A stretch of DNA of 64,000 nt from positions 1,958,167 to 2,022,166 of the forward strand of contig CM022665.1 of the NCBI GenBank assembly GCA_012295275.1. The letters are read 5' to 3'. The stretch is from Chrysomallon squamiferum. Lineage: Eukaryota > Mollusca > Gastropoda > Neomphalida > Peltospiridae. The translations under genes and the position numbers were made by a program. The first letter of the stretch is position 1. Each line of letters begins with the position of its first letter. Positions 52,745-64,000 of the stretch are shown here, in pieces. The notes beneath the pieces are model-generated. The model was given only the letters and a program-made list of their open reading frames with translations, made no database searches and was not told the DNA's origin.

Positions 52745-53379
52745 AAAGTTTTAAATAAACATGTTTTGAAAAAAAAAAATCAAAAGAGGAATCTTTCGAA
52801 AAGTAAACTGTTTTGTTAAGTAAGTCTCCCACAGTCAATTAATAAGAATCATGTTTTTTTTTTATTTTTTACAGATCATTGTTTTTCTTATGGGATGATT
52901 AAATTTATTAAGGATATAATTAAACAGAGGTTTTTTTTTAAAAATATGCTTTGTCAAAGAATCTTCTTATTCCATTCCACTGGTTAGTCCTGTTTGTAAA
53001 ATTAAATCATGTAACTGTTACAGCCTGTGCCACATTTTTGTGAAGAGCTGGAATACTTAAGGCCCAACTTTAGAAATACAGAATTAAACCACTGTTTTAA
53101 TGTTCAAATAACACTTCAAAATATCTGACTACTATTAACAGTTTATTAATACATAAGACAGATTTCACAGCATGTGCATAATTGAATATATATAATTTGT
53201 TTTGGTTGTGAAAAAACTACCACTAAATTATCTCATTAAATCAGTCAATTTGAGATTTTCAAATCAATATGCAACCCCATCTAACAACCACAAGAGAAAA
53301 ATCACCAGTGGTAATCCATATGAATAGGAACAGACTAACATTGAGCAAAATTTTTTGAAAAGCTGTCAAAAATATTAAC

Positions 53380-53910
53380 GAGCTGGACTTAGCAGTGTCA
53401 ACACATTTTTTGTGAGGAACAGACTCTAGTCACAGGGAATGAATTATGGTAATGGATAGGAAATCAAGGGTCGGGACAGCGAGAATATTGCTTCGCCATT
53501 CAGTCCTCTGAATTAATCCTTCCTCCACCATGGGGTGCTGCACACAGACAATGGATTAGCAGTAACTGACGAGAGAAGCCCTGGTTGTCATAAACAGATA
53601 GTGAATTGGTGATCCATCCCCCAGATTGTTGTTGATATATCGATGTCCTTTGAACTATCATTCTGCCATCACATAGGAAAATCATTTCAAAAAGCTAAAA
53701 TAAAAACTACGTTTGTTGCTGAAATATGGACTCGAGACTTTATTAACATTGTTTCAATTTGTAATTTTCGAGACATCTTTGATTTAATGTCTGACTCGAG
53801 TACATGAGGTATGATGGCAACAGGGGATATTCCAGTTATTTCATTTCATCTCCACTGCTTTTATCACTCATCACTCACAAGATGGCGCTCTTACGTTTTA
53901 AGCAGTTACC
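53380..53910. promoter_or_regulatory. Candidate regulatory island
   Basis: Complex sequence with several CpGs (for example GGTCGGGACAGCGAG at 53469-53483) and AAGATGGCGC (53879-53888). Only a 61-codon unrecognised minus-strand frame. Called from composition and motifs. Confidence 0.28.
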
Positions 53911-54979
53911 AGACATGCGACAATTTTTTATGCTTGAAATATTTCATGAGATATGGCAAGTTTATTAATTTTACAAAATGAATTTTGAAGGAAATTTCAC
54001 TGATCTGAAGATTGATTTAATAGAATTTGGAAATATCTAAATGAAAAGAAATAAAATGAAGTAAAAAAATACTTCTGATTTATAGTCAATATAACATAGC
54101 AAAATGAAATTACACTTCAGTATTATTTTTAATAACATTCAAATGAGAAAAACATCAGAATTTATCGTGTCTAATATACTAAATATTTATTATAAAGTAT
54201 TATTGCTTAATATGGAAATCAAACAGTTTAAAAATACAAATTCACTAAATATGACATGAAATAGTGCTATATCTATAATGTTATGTTTACAGACATAACA
54301 CTATGGATTATAAATATTTCTGTATAATATTTGTATGTGATAAAAAAATATATATATTTATTTTCCATTTGTCATGAATTTATTTTAAACATTTGTGACA
54401 ATTTTTGTGAATGAAACTGAAATCAGTTTTAAAAAAAAATCTGTATGAAAACTAGTTTGTACAGGTTCACTATGATTTTCTGCTTACACATTATAAATAC
54501 TGGATTATGTGGATCTTCATTTATGATTTAAAATATATACATTTTTACTCAAAACATAAATTTTAAAAGTGAATTGTTTTTTTTTTCTTTTCGAACTTTG
54601 ACTTACATATTATTGCCATTATTTACACTAATGATAATCAAAAGCAATTCAAGTAAAATAAACTATTTACAAAATACTCTACAGAATTAGTGAAAATCTT
54701 CATCTGCAATTATTTATTTTGTAACAAATATTTGTTCAGTGAATCACAACAAGGGGTACTTGTATTATTATTTTTTTTTTTTCATCCTGTAACAACATAC
54801 TCTCTGTTTATGTTTGTTGAATTTGCTGCAGTGATGACATACAATTGTTTTCATTTCTGTTCATTGAGTAACCTGGCAGACAGGAAAATAACGAGGCCAC
54901 AGAAGATAATACAATGTACATGATATGTCATTAATATGTGTTGTATACACACACACACACACTATTATACAGGTTTACT

Positions 54980-55450
54980 CGTTATTTCTCCAGAAGCTTT
55001 TCTCATACTTCACTGACATATGTCTTACTGCTAGGGGGCCGTGGCCACAGGATGGCCTCTGTGTTGTAAATATTTTATTTTTGCCATGTTTTCTTTTCAT
55101 GAGGCATACATTTCTGATTGGCTCACCAGGAAATGCTGCCTGGCTTGTGCAGTTTGCCTTTTCAAAACAATCATACAGAGGAACGCTAACAAGTTTTCCA
55201 TCAAGTTTTTAGTCAGGCGTTAAAATACAGGCCATAGAAGTCAAAGTCTTATGCACATGACTACACCACAGTCGGCAGACAGGAAGAAAAAATGCCCTGT
55301 TATATTGGATTTCTTCCGAATATATCACCCTACTCTGTTCACAGATATCCAACTAAAGGAGGGCAGTGAAGTTCTTTTCTGGTATTTCATGGATCAGTGC
55401 AACTGAAAATCACATCCAACTAAACTTTCAAGTCTTTTGCAAAAAGATTA
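54980..55450. other. Complex noncoding island
   Basis: About 470 bp with GGGGGCCGTGGCCACAGGAT (55035-55054) and few repeats. The overlapping plus-strand frames at 54925-55223 are unrecognised. Confidence 0.25.
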
Positions 55451-55897
55451 CGAAAAAGGGGAAAAAGAGAAATTAGAAAGAAAAAATTAGTTTTTTTTTT
55501 CCAAATGCCTCTTCTTGCTCACTTTTGTTTGAATGTAATCAGGACTAGGAATATTAAACTGATTTATTCCTTTAACATAGAAGGAAACTAGGAATGGTGT
55601 CTAGAAAGATACTAAAATGGTTAAATGTTTGGCAGATCACAATTATGTCACATTGTAATACATTTTATTTTATTTTATTTTAAAATGTTTTTTGGTTTTT
55701 TTTAAAGAAATAAATACAAAAATTAAATTGCTCAGTTTACAAAAATAACACTGATTCATAAACAAAAAACAGTTATGTTATGTATAAATAAAATAATAAA
55801 ATGTAATTCGTTGACAGTTTTCACCTTTGACTTGCCATCTGCAATATTCAACTCCTACCATAAGTGTGTGTGTATATATATATATATATTTTTGATT

Positions 55898-56077
55898 TTT
55901 GCAAAATACAATACAGCTGATAAGAAAATGTCATTGTTTAGAATCAAAGTTTGCTAAATACAAGTCGGTTTGTAAGTAAATATCATTGTTTAGTATCCAG
56001 GTTTGCAAAATAAAAGTCAGCTGATAAGTACATATCATTGTTTAGTATCTAAGTTTTTTGTCAGTGTTTAGTATTTC
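55898..56077. repeat. 52-bp tandem repeat, 3.4 copies
   Basis: Three full units of exactly 52 bp (55898-55949, 55950-56001, 56002-56053) and a shortened fourth (56054 to about 56077). Each full unit starts TTTGC(A/T)AAATA, has an AAGTCAGCTGATAAG-like middle, and ends TCATTGTTTAGTATC or a close variant. The constant length despite substitutions points to replication slippage or unequal exchange of a unique sequence. Confidence 0.92.
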
Positions 56078-57129
56078 TGTGGCGTACAAACTGCAGAAAG
56101 CTATGAACATAAACAGCTAGGCCTGTGTTTAAGACTGACACAACACTTCTGTTAAAGTGTTTCCATGCTCAGAATTATTTACACAAAGGCCTGCCAGCAG
56201 AGACTGATCTGATACTTGTAGGAAATGAAACATATTCTCCCATTTCAAAATAATGGCATTTTCCGTTATTTTCTACATGAGCAAAAGAAGTGTATGGAAA
56301 ACGATGAGCAACTATAACCCACATAATAAAATAAAACAAACAAATAACCTCACCAGAACTCGTTCAGAAAATTTCTTTGGCCACATTATAGCTTTAGTTT
56401 ATAAAAAAATAAGAAAAAATAAGAAAACAAATGTGGAAGTGATGTCGACTTGTGAGGTTTTGCAACTCATTAAATAAAGAGTTCAGATGAAGGTTGTTAA
56501 CTGCAGTGAAATGTTGTCTAGGAAACTCTGGACAATAATAGGGTTGGTAGAAGATCATTTTATTTTTATTTTATTAATCTTCAAGTTTACCGGACTATCT
56601 TAATCCATTTAAGGATATCATGTTTAAGTAGAATTTTAAACCAAATTTTGAACTCAGTTGATTTGAACTGAATGAACTGATTTGAATTAAAATGTAAAAA
56701 AAAAAATGTAAAAAAAAACTTGTCACAAACAGCACCATGTGAACTGAATTAAGGCAAATGATAAGCCATGGCAAAGCTGCACATTAACAGACCTCCTAGT
56801 AAATACACCAAGACTTTTATAGATTATCATATCTGATATACTTAATCTGTCTTTAATCTATACCATGTTGTGACAGATGTCCTGTAAAGTTAGCTTTTCA
56901 AACAATAACACCACAGACTATATTCTTTTACACGCTAATATTTTTCTAATTTCTTGAAATATTTAGAACTGCTGTTGTTGGTTTTTATCTGCTACTGGTT
57001 AAAAGTAATGAATTATCTTTCTATTATAATTATATTCCATCAGAGCCCACAGTAACTAAGAAAAAATCTATTTACTTTTAATAGATGGAAACGAGACACT
57101 ACAGAATTCTAGATTAGCTTAGTCTCTTT

Positions 57130-57480
57130 GAAGAATGTTTTTGTTTTTTTCAATAATTCCAGGTTCAGGTACAAGCTATCATTATCATGTATATGGAATG
57201 GTAAAATCAGGAGGATTAACTCTTTTAACTTGAACTGGTTCCCTGGGCTGCCTCGTCAGAGGTAAGACCAGGTTATTGGGTTAACTAATTGGATGGGCTG
57301 TGTAACCTATAAAAAAATGAAATCAAGCCACTTTGGCTATCCCTGCAGAGACAGACAACTGCAGGTGAAGTAGAATCTGCCTAACAAAGGTTATAATATG
57401 CTAATTTAGGAAATACAATTACAACAGCTCCCGTGTATGATATCGGTACATTCTATCTGCCTTATTGTCATATGTTTTGG
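57130..57480. other. Complex stretch just downstream of exon C
   Basis: About 350 bp of non-repetitive sequence about 450 bp downstream of exon C; no coding frame. Possible intronic regulatory sequence. Confidence 0.22.
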
Positions 57481-57926
57481 CAAGATCTTTATTTATGATA
57501 TACTAATAATAAGCTGTATACAGTTTCATAGCAGTTATTTTATCTTAATTAGGATTGTTCCTTAATATCAGGTTATTGTTATCTGTTTTTCCTCTACTAG
57601 TAAAAAAAAAGAAAAATAATAAAATAAAAAAAAATAATAATATTCAGAGTCTAAAATAGTTTTTAATGATACACACCCATAACATCTGCTTTTAAACATG
57701 GCTGAAAGTTGGTTGTGATAAATATACAAATTTACATTCATGCCTTATTTAAATGGTTTGATGCTCTAGAATAAAGGAGGGATTACCAAAATGAAAATAG
57801 ACCTTTTGAAACCATTTAAAAAAAATAAAACGGTTTGTCCTCTTTTATATTCTTTATAGACTATGCAAACAGGCTTACTGCTTTCCGTGGGTAGGATAAA
57901 ATACAACAATAATAACAATGTCTTAC

Positions 57927-58059
57927 CTGATTCACTGTTGTTCTCAGTGTTAACTGATAAGTTAGTATTTGGTTGACTAGCTGGTATTGGAGTGTCTCCA
58001 GATCGTGATGACTGCGTATCATCTTGCTGACTGTAATTCAGAGTTTGTGATGGTGGTCT
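57927..58059 (-). CDS. Meis: Meis/homothorax internal exon C: S/T/Q-rich linker before the homeodomain
   Basis: This is a 133-bp internal exon. On the minus strand the acceptor is a short T-run ending TTTTTCAG, and the donor is CAG|GTAAGA. It starts in phase 0 and ends one base into a glycine codon. The 44 residues begin RPPSQTLNYSQQDDTQSSRS, continue GDTPIPASQPNTNLS and end NTENNSES. This is the flexible, low-complexity segment between the Meis (HM2) domain and the homeodomain. Vertebrate MEIS proteins have an equivalent exon with the same SRSGxTP feel and a serine-rich end just before GDGLDNS. No catalytic or folded domain is visible. The family call rests mainly on reading straight into exon B. 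The other two frames contain stops. An acceptor two bases further in (CAGAG) is less likely because it would break the frame. Confidence 0.88.
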
Positions 58060-58689
58060 CTGAAAAATACAATTTAGACAGTTAATTAACAGTCAGAATA
58101 TTAAAACATGCCTATTAAAATTAAAATTAAATTATAAACAAATAAAATTTAAAAAAAATCTGTTTTAAGCCACGTAGAAGCTGCCATTTTAAATATTGCA
58201 AAGAAATAGCATTTTTCAATGCAAAATTTTAACACAACTGAAAGTGAGTTGAGGATTAGATGACCATTATATCAGCTATACAAGGTAGCTGTTTTAATTA
58301 TATTTTGCAATATTTTTGTTAGCATGTGTGCATAGATAGTATATTATATACATAAACATGAGCTTATAAACAAGACTAATATAAACAAATTACACATGAA
58401 TAATTCATAATCTGCTCACATATGCATATTTATGTTTCTGTATTTATGTATGTAAATATGTATGTATGTGTGTGTGTAAAATAAAAACAAAAGTGTATTT
58501 GTTTACCAAACTGAATATATGTAACAGAACAGTATTTTAATATATTTCAACAGCTGCCGTTCATTTTGTTTTTCGTATTTTTTTTTTTTATTATTATTAT
58601 TTTTTTCAAACATAAAACAAACAAATAAAAAAATATTTATAACGACAATAATGATTAATAAGTGTTTAATTTCACATGGGAAAGTCGTG

Positions 58690-59420
58690 TACATTATTCA
58701 TATTTCGTACACATTTCTCTCTGACCCCTCTCGTTCTCTCTCTGTGACAAAAGTATCTGAACACTGCAGTGAGCTGGAGACCCTTATGCTAACCTCAACA
58801 AGACCGATTAGCAGGTATAAGGTAAAAGCTGTGTGTATAAAGTCACCCTTGCCTCTGTGACTATAATACATAATGAGTTTTCCCTACTACAGATTGTTTG
58901 CTTGCTGGAGCCACAGTCTGCTCCTCAGACTTGAGGTGAGAAAGGATGTCCCTCTCATCAGAATTCACCTGGAGAGCAGGTCTGTATTATGTTCACTGTG
59001 AGTACACTCGGGGGCTGTTAGCACATTTATCCAGTATTGATATGAAAAACTTTGCCAAGTTATGGAAAATGTATACTGGCAGGTTTAAGAGGGATGCAGT
59101 GTTTGACAACACAAAGGACCTCAGGCCAATTTTGTTATATTCATCTCTTTAAAAAAATAATATAAAAAAAATATCATAAAGAATATATTTTCAATGTGCC
59201 CCACTCTTCAACATGCACAAAAGAAGTTGTAGGAATTGTACGTGTGAACCAAATTAAAGGTGTGAAAAATATATAGTCACAGACTATCAAGAAATGATGG
59301 CTAATTATCAAGCAGGGACCACTGACTGTTTTCATGAGTTGGTTCTCTTCACTTGAGACTGAAAGAAAAAACCTCTGCTACTTGAGAAATACGGGGACAG
59401 CTTTAGTCAACTGACTCGCC
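58690..59420. other. Complex noncoding stretch upstream of exon C
   Basis: Mostly non-repetitive sequence with a CTCTCGTTCTCTCTCTGTGA pyrimidine run (58728-58747) and an AT-rich break near 59150-59190. Two small plus-strand frames are unrecognised. Confidence 0.2.
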
Positions 59421-59760
59421 CTGTCTATGTTTGACAGAAATTTAATCCAGCGTGACGAAAGGAGCAGACACATATATTTATTGAAACTCATCAACAAGTC
59501 AAAACACAAAAGAAATAAAGTTTTATATTCAGCAAATTAAAAGTTGTGTGAAAGACGTGTTGTCTGTGCCTCTAAATACATCCCGTTTAGAATTAAACTG
59601 AAAGAAATTAGATATGTATGACCGATGTATGTCACGCTGTGTAACTCTATTATTTCCAATCAGAACAACTAATCAACTAATTTAAACTTCCACATCAGGT
59701 TTGAAAATACTGACAACAATGTGACCAACCTGCAGTACTTGCTAAGTATTAAACATGTTT

Positions 59761-59834
59761 GTTTTTATTTTAGGACCCACAGTATAATGTATAAATTGTT
59801 TTTATTTTAGGACCCACACTGTAATGTATAAACT
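59761..59834. repeat. 37-bp tandem duplication
   Basis: Copies at 59761-59797 and 59798-59834, identical length, three substitutions. Each contains TTTTATTTTAGGACCCACA, which looks like a plus-strand splice acceptor, but the gene is on the other strand. Confidence 0.93.
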
Positions 59835-60855
59835 ATACAAGTATACTACCAAGACTCAAAACTAAGAATTGTCAATTTAATACCAACCTTGTTACTTCTG
59901 ACTGATACAAGTGATTTATTTTTTAGTTTAAAACAATTAAAACAATAGTGGGAACAGCCTTGATAGATTGTCTAATTAACATAATATATATATATGGCTC
60001 AAAAACCTAAACACTATAATTTAATAACAGTGTGTTTTGCATTTAAAACAGTTCAAGTTGAAATTTAATCCTTTGCTTTCACAATTAGTCTTATTATGTT
60101 TACATGTTTAAAAATATATTTTAAAAATAACTTGCATATTATGTGCACATGACGTTTTGCAATAGCCATATTGGTTTCAGTATATTTCAGAAAGACAAAC
60201 TGCATTATTTACTTACAAAGTTGTTTTTTTCTCATTTTAATTTTGCCATGTCAATTTTATGTTTGCCTTTCTTCTTCTAAAAACATTTCAGTAAAACCTA
60301 TACACCATTAACACTGATCTTAAAACACCCAAATAACACAAATACTTAACAAATATTAACAATGGAACCAAATCAAGAAATTACATCTATATTTACATTC
60401 CTAGAGCTAATACATTGACTTAGAAAACATTTATAAGATGTTAAGATAGGAGGCTTATTGCATTCACATTCTCAAGTCATTACACGCACAATTTCTCTGC
60501 AAAGGGGGTGGCCTTCAACAGCATATCACAAATCTTAATGAATATATCAAGGTTTTCCTGTGATATCTCTACTTTTTCAAATGAGTTTTATATTTGCCTA
60601 GTCTACAAAATGGAAATGCAGCTCAGTATTTTTTATATGGTTAATTGTAATTCGAATTTAAACCCTCCCAAAAAAACAGCAACAAACAATTTAAACTTTA
60701 AAAACTGAAAAGTGAATATAAAAAAAAGTCAAATATTTAAAAACAAATTCATTAAATTAATTAATAAGTAAATGAAACTATATAAAAACAGTAAATAAAA
60801 TGAAAGAAAAAATCAAAATTAAATAAAAGCTATTTTTTGTAAATAATAAATACTT

Positions 60856-60858
60856 AAA

Positions 60859-60899
<41 letters not shown>
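60856..60899. repeat. (AAAT)n microsatellite
   Basis: About 44 bp of AAAT tetranucleotides. Confidence 0.93.
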
Positions 60900-60902
<3 letters not shown>

Positions 60903-62739
60903 TTTTAAAAAGAATGAAAAGTTGCATTAAACAGTTTTATCAGTCTTCAAACCGGTAAACTATTTTATAATAATATTTGACCTTCTAATTACCTTTTCTA
61001 TCAGTATACAGTTATCTTGCACACTGCGGTTGTCAATAGCAATGAACATTAATTAAAATTTCATAAATAATTTGATATCAGTGCTCTAACATCCAGAAAT
61101 AAATTGCTTGTGTTGGTTCATTATTAAAAATATAAATTTTTAATCTTACATATTCATCTGAATCATGCAACTCAGCAGGTCTGTGTGCAAGGCATATATC
61201 ACAAGTGAAGTGTTATGAAAAAGCCACAAAGCAGCAGAACTGATAAAGTAAGGTGGAAATACTTCTGCCAAAATTATAACTGGTGGATTCTTAGCTTAGT
61301 AACTTCCTCCAATTTGGTGAGAACACAAGATTACATATGCATACTGGCAGATGGATGGACCCACCTAGAGCACATTATATCCAGCTTTTAATATGTACAT
61401 TATGTTTGTAGCAAGAAAATATGTAAAATTTCCTGAGTAGATGAAGGTAGAAATTTACTTGGATGAGAAAAATGCTTCAGGTTAGCTATAAGTGGAAAGG
61501 AGTGCTAAATGCATGCGCTCACCTGCCTAGACAGAGCACACTTGGAATGCAGGACTATACAATAATCCAGAGGTATTTTAAACTGACGTGTGTGGCTGAT
61601 GTTCAATGTTAAATTATACAATAAAAGAGTGAAGCATGAAAAGAGAGGAAATTCTACAGTATCTGGTGTTGTGTGTGAGGGTATGCTTGACTGGGTGTCC
61701 AATTCTTTTCACAACACACACCGTGTCTTAAACTTCTCAAATATCCACACTACAGCCAAATTATTCACCACCTATTGATTCAAAATAAATGTCTTCCAGC
61801 AGACTACACATAAATAACACACACTCTTTACAGTGTTAACCTACAATATTTAACGTTTTAAAAAAAAATACTTAGGCTTTACAAATTTTATTCTTTGTTT
61901 CGCAGCAATATTATTTGATTATCCGAGTATATATTACATATGAGTGTGTGTGTTTACGTTTTGAATGTAAACATATTATGTATTTAAATGTATTGTCATT
62001 AAATGACTTTTCAAATTATGAAGATATAAAAAGTATAAAAATAACTGACATTTACTTTTGCACCTACTCTACAAAAAAAACACTTTTAAAATTAAAATCC
62101 TAATTAATTCTCGGGTTCAGAATCTCTCTCAAATAAAATTTATTAATAAAAGAAGAAAGATTAAAACAAAACAATGAGGATTTGATGATGAGCAGCATGA
62201 TGTAATTATTGTTTATTGTAGTTGGAAACCTGTGTGTATGTCAACATCATTTTAACACCCTGACCTCTGTATCCATGATACTAGTGTTCACCTTACTCAT
62301 AACCCTGCACACCTTGTACTGAATTCCTGTCCTCATTCTGTCCACTCACTCACGTACCACTGTACACAACACACTGACCATTCGTGATGACCTACAGATT
62401 ATTTAACTGCTTCAACTTTAAGATAATGACAGTCATTTGGGTCACATTTATATAAGCTCCAAACAGTGTGCGACAGTAATCCTAACCACAAAGCCAGTTA
62501 TCACTTTTAAAAGCCATCTCCAATGATCAGAATGACTTAGACTGTTTAAAGTGATCCAGCGAGGTTTCTCTTGCAGCAGTACACGTCATGCAATGTCCTT
62601 TTAGTCACAGTATTAATTAACATCACAGTGAACTGTCAACAGGTTTTGAGAAATTATTTTAGAAATTTAAAAGTGAAATAGTTTGTGCTAAAGTTGACTG
62701 AATTGAACGTGAAAATAATCAGAAAATTCTACAGAGTAT

Positions 62740-62804
62740 AATAAATAAATAAATAAATAAATAAATAAATTAAATTAAATTAAATAAATAAATAAATAAA
62801 TAAA
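62740..62804. repeat. (AAAT)n microsatellite with AAATT interruption
   Basis: Two AAAT tracts flank a short AAATT pentanucleotide run (about 62769-62783). Confidence 0.93.
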
Positions 62805-64000
62805 TGAACAAACAGTTACTTAAATGTTGCAGATATCTTAATTATAAAAATTAAAATATTTCTTTTAAAAACTAACATCACTTTAATCTGTCGCTAAACC
62901 TTCTTTCTTCTTCTTTTTATAATTATAATTTCATCTTTTTTTCTTAAAAACACCAATATGTATGTAATCTATAATCCTATACAGCTGATCTTAAACTTTT
63001 ATAAAATAATTATATATTTTCCTTTAAAATTTATGATGACAATAACCGAGATTTTCTAATGAGCAAAATTCAATATTAGAGAAAGTTTCCTAAAATAGTT
63101 TACATATGTCAGGATATGAGTGATCTCAGTTCAGATTGTATCTAATGTATGTTCACTCAACCATTCAATTATCTCTACATCTGGATATTAATCATGCATT
63201 AAAACTGAAATCACCAGTATATCTAAGCGAACAATTACCCAGGGATTATTATGGGTGCCTGTAGCAGTGCATGTGCATGTATGTTATAGACACAGTCTGA
63301 GAAACATGTCAGTAAATATGATTGAACATTTATTTTATGACATCTCAACATGTTTTGTTAATAACAAGTTACATCAAGTGTCAGAATTAGCTAGGGTTTT
63401 TAATATAATAATTATATGAGAATGAGATAAAAAGCAGACCTCTGCCACCACTTCATAAGTAACTCTTAACAATCACTTCTGTACACCTTCCCTTAGTGTG
63501 CAAAACACATACCACAACATTCAATAAACCTGTCCAATGAAGTATAAAATAAAACAGAAATAATAAAAGTAAAAGACAATCAACCCTCTAAAATATATAT
63601 ATATATTTGGGCGAAACAAAAATATAATTTTTTACTTCATTTCAAACATTTTTTATTAATCCTCTCTGGACTTTTTTTCTCTTTAGTATGTGCCGTTTGT
63701 TTGTTTTATTTGTTTTTGTTTGTTTTTTTACTACAAGCAGATGCACTAGTAATAACATAAATAATAACAATTAACATTTTTAAGTAAAGGACATGAAAAC
63801 AAAAAAAAATGACGCTTATTTTCATTCAGCTACATATTTTAATAGATGAACCATTTTCCTCTCTCACAAAACTACACAGTTAATCAAATAAATTAAGCTG
63901 ATAGAAACTTGAACAAGACAAACAACCACAAATTCCATTTACGTTCATATTGTTGTGACTTATATTGCCAAATAAATTACAAGTTTATTATATTTTCCTT

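Larger units (their letters stand above)
31129..57926 (-). other. Meis: Meis intron between exons C and B (26,798 bp)
   Basis: Bounded by the GTAAGA donor of exon C and the TTGTTGCAG acceptor of exon B; it interrupts a glycine codon after its first base (phase 1). It is the largest intron seen here and carries most of the unusual structures: the interleaved inverted repeat at 34781-34847, the (GT)n tracts near 37 kb, the CpG-rich island near 39.2 kb, the triple CTGTCAG at 43.2 kb, short tandem duplications near 50.6 and 50.9 kb, and the 52-bp satellite at 55.9 kb. The longest open frame in the window (156 codons, minus strand, 51589-52059) lies in it but shows no recognisable protein. Confidence 0.88.
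58060..64000 (-). other. Meis: Meis intron upstream of exon C (partial)
   Basis: Sequence before the acceptor of exon C, running off the right edge. The expected previous exon of a Meis gene would encode the end of the HM2 region (GKMPIDLVID-like) and finish in phase 0; I did not find it here. The content is AT-rich DNA, a 37-bp tandem duplication (59761-59834), two (AAAT)n tracts, and somewhat more complex stretches at 58690-59120, 59210-59420, 61240-61560 and 62260-62640. Confidence 0.8.

Noticed and set aside
58060-64000. Expected upstream Meis exon (end of HM2 domain, GKMPIDLVID-like)
   Set aside because: Looked for on the minus strand by its conserved codons and not found; it must lie beyond the right edge.

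Overview
This is a window of animal nuclear DNA that lies almost entirely inside one gene. It is very AT-rich and CpG-poor by eye (composition not computed). It is full of A/T homopolymers and of (ATT)n, (AAAT)n and (CA)n tracts, and it has no long open reading frames. The only protein-coding sequence I can support is three short exons on the minus strand. Their conceptual translation is a Meis/homothorax TALE-class homeodomain protein, a transcription factor that partners PBC (Pbx/Extradenticle) and Hox proteins.

Layout in transcription order, right to left: part of an upstream intron (64000-58060); exon 'C', 133 bp, the serine/threonine/glutamine-rich linker (58059-57927); a 26.8-kb intron; exon 'B', 158 bp, the acidic linker plus homeodomain N-terminal arm and helix 1 (31128-30971); a 16.5-kb intron; exon 'A', 77 bp, the TALE loop, helix 2 and the first half of helix 3 (14428-14352); and at least 14.35 kb of the next intron. 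All three exons have canonical AG/GT borders on the minus strand. Phases run 0 to 1, 1 to 0 and 0 to 2 without a break, so together they give one uninterrupted 122-residue reading frame plus two bases. The start codon, the Meis (HM1/HM2) dimerisation domain, the end of helix 3 with the main DNA-contact residues, and the C-terminus all lie outside the window.

The introns mix low-complexity DNA with islands of more complex, more GC-containing sequence. Meis genes are developmental regulators whose introns often hold conserved enhancers, so I list the clearest islands as candidate noncoding regulatory sequence. That assignment is inference, because conservation cannot be tested here. Notable structures are: a run of three CTGTCAG (MEIS/TALE-type) sites in 33 bp; a 52-bp tandem repeat carrying a Sox-like CATTGTTTAG core in each unit; an interleaved double inverted repeat that can form two mutually exclusive hairpins; two degenerate AT-rich satellites; a CpG-rich island; and a poly(T) tract bracketed by a 7-bp direct repeat.

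Organism: a protostome invertebrate is likely and a lophotrochozoan (perhaps mollusc) is my best guess, from the Meis linker style, giant introns and AT-rich repeats. This is low confidence. I see no bacterial, viral, CRISPR or intact mobile-element genes.
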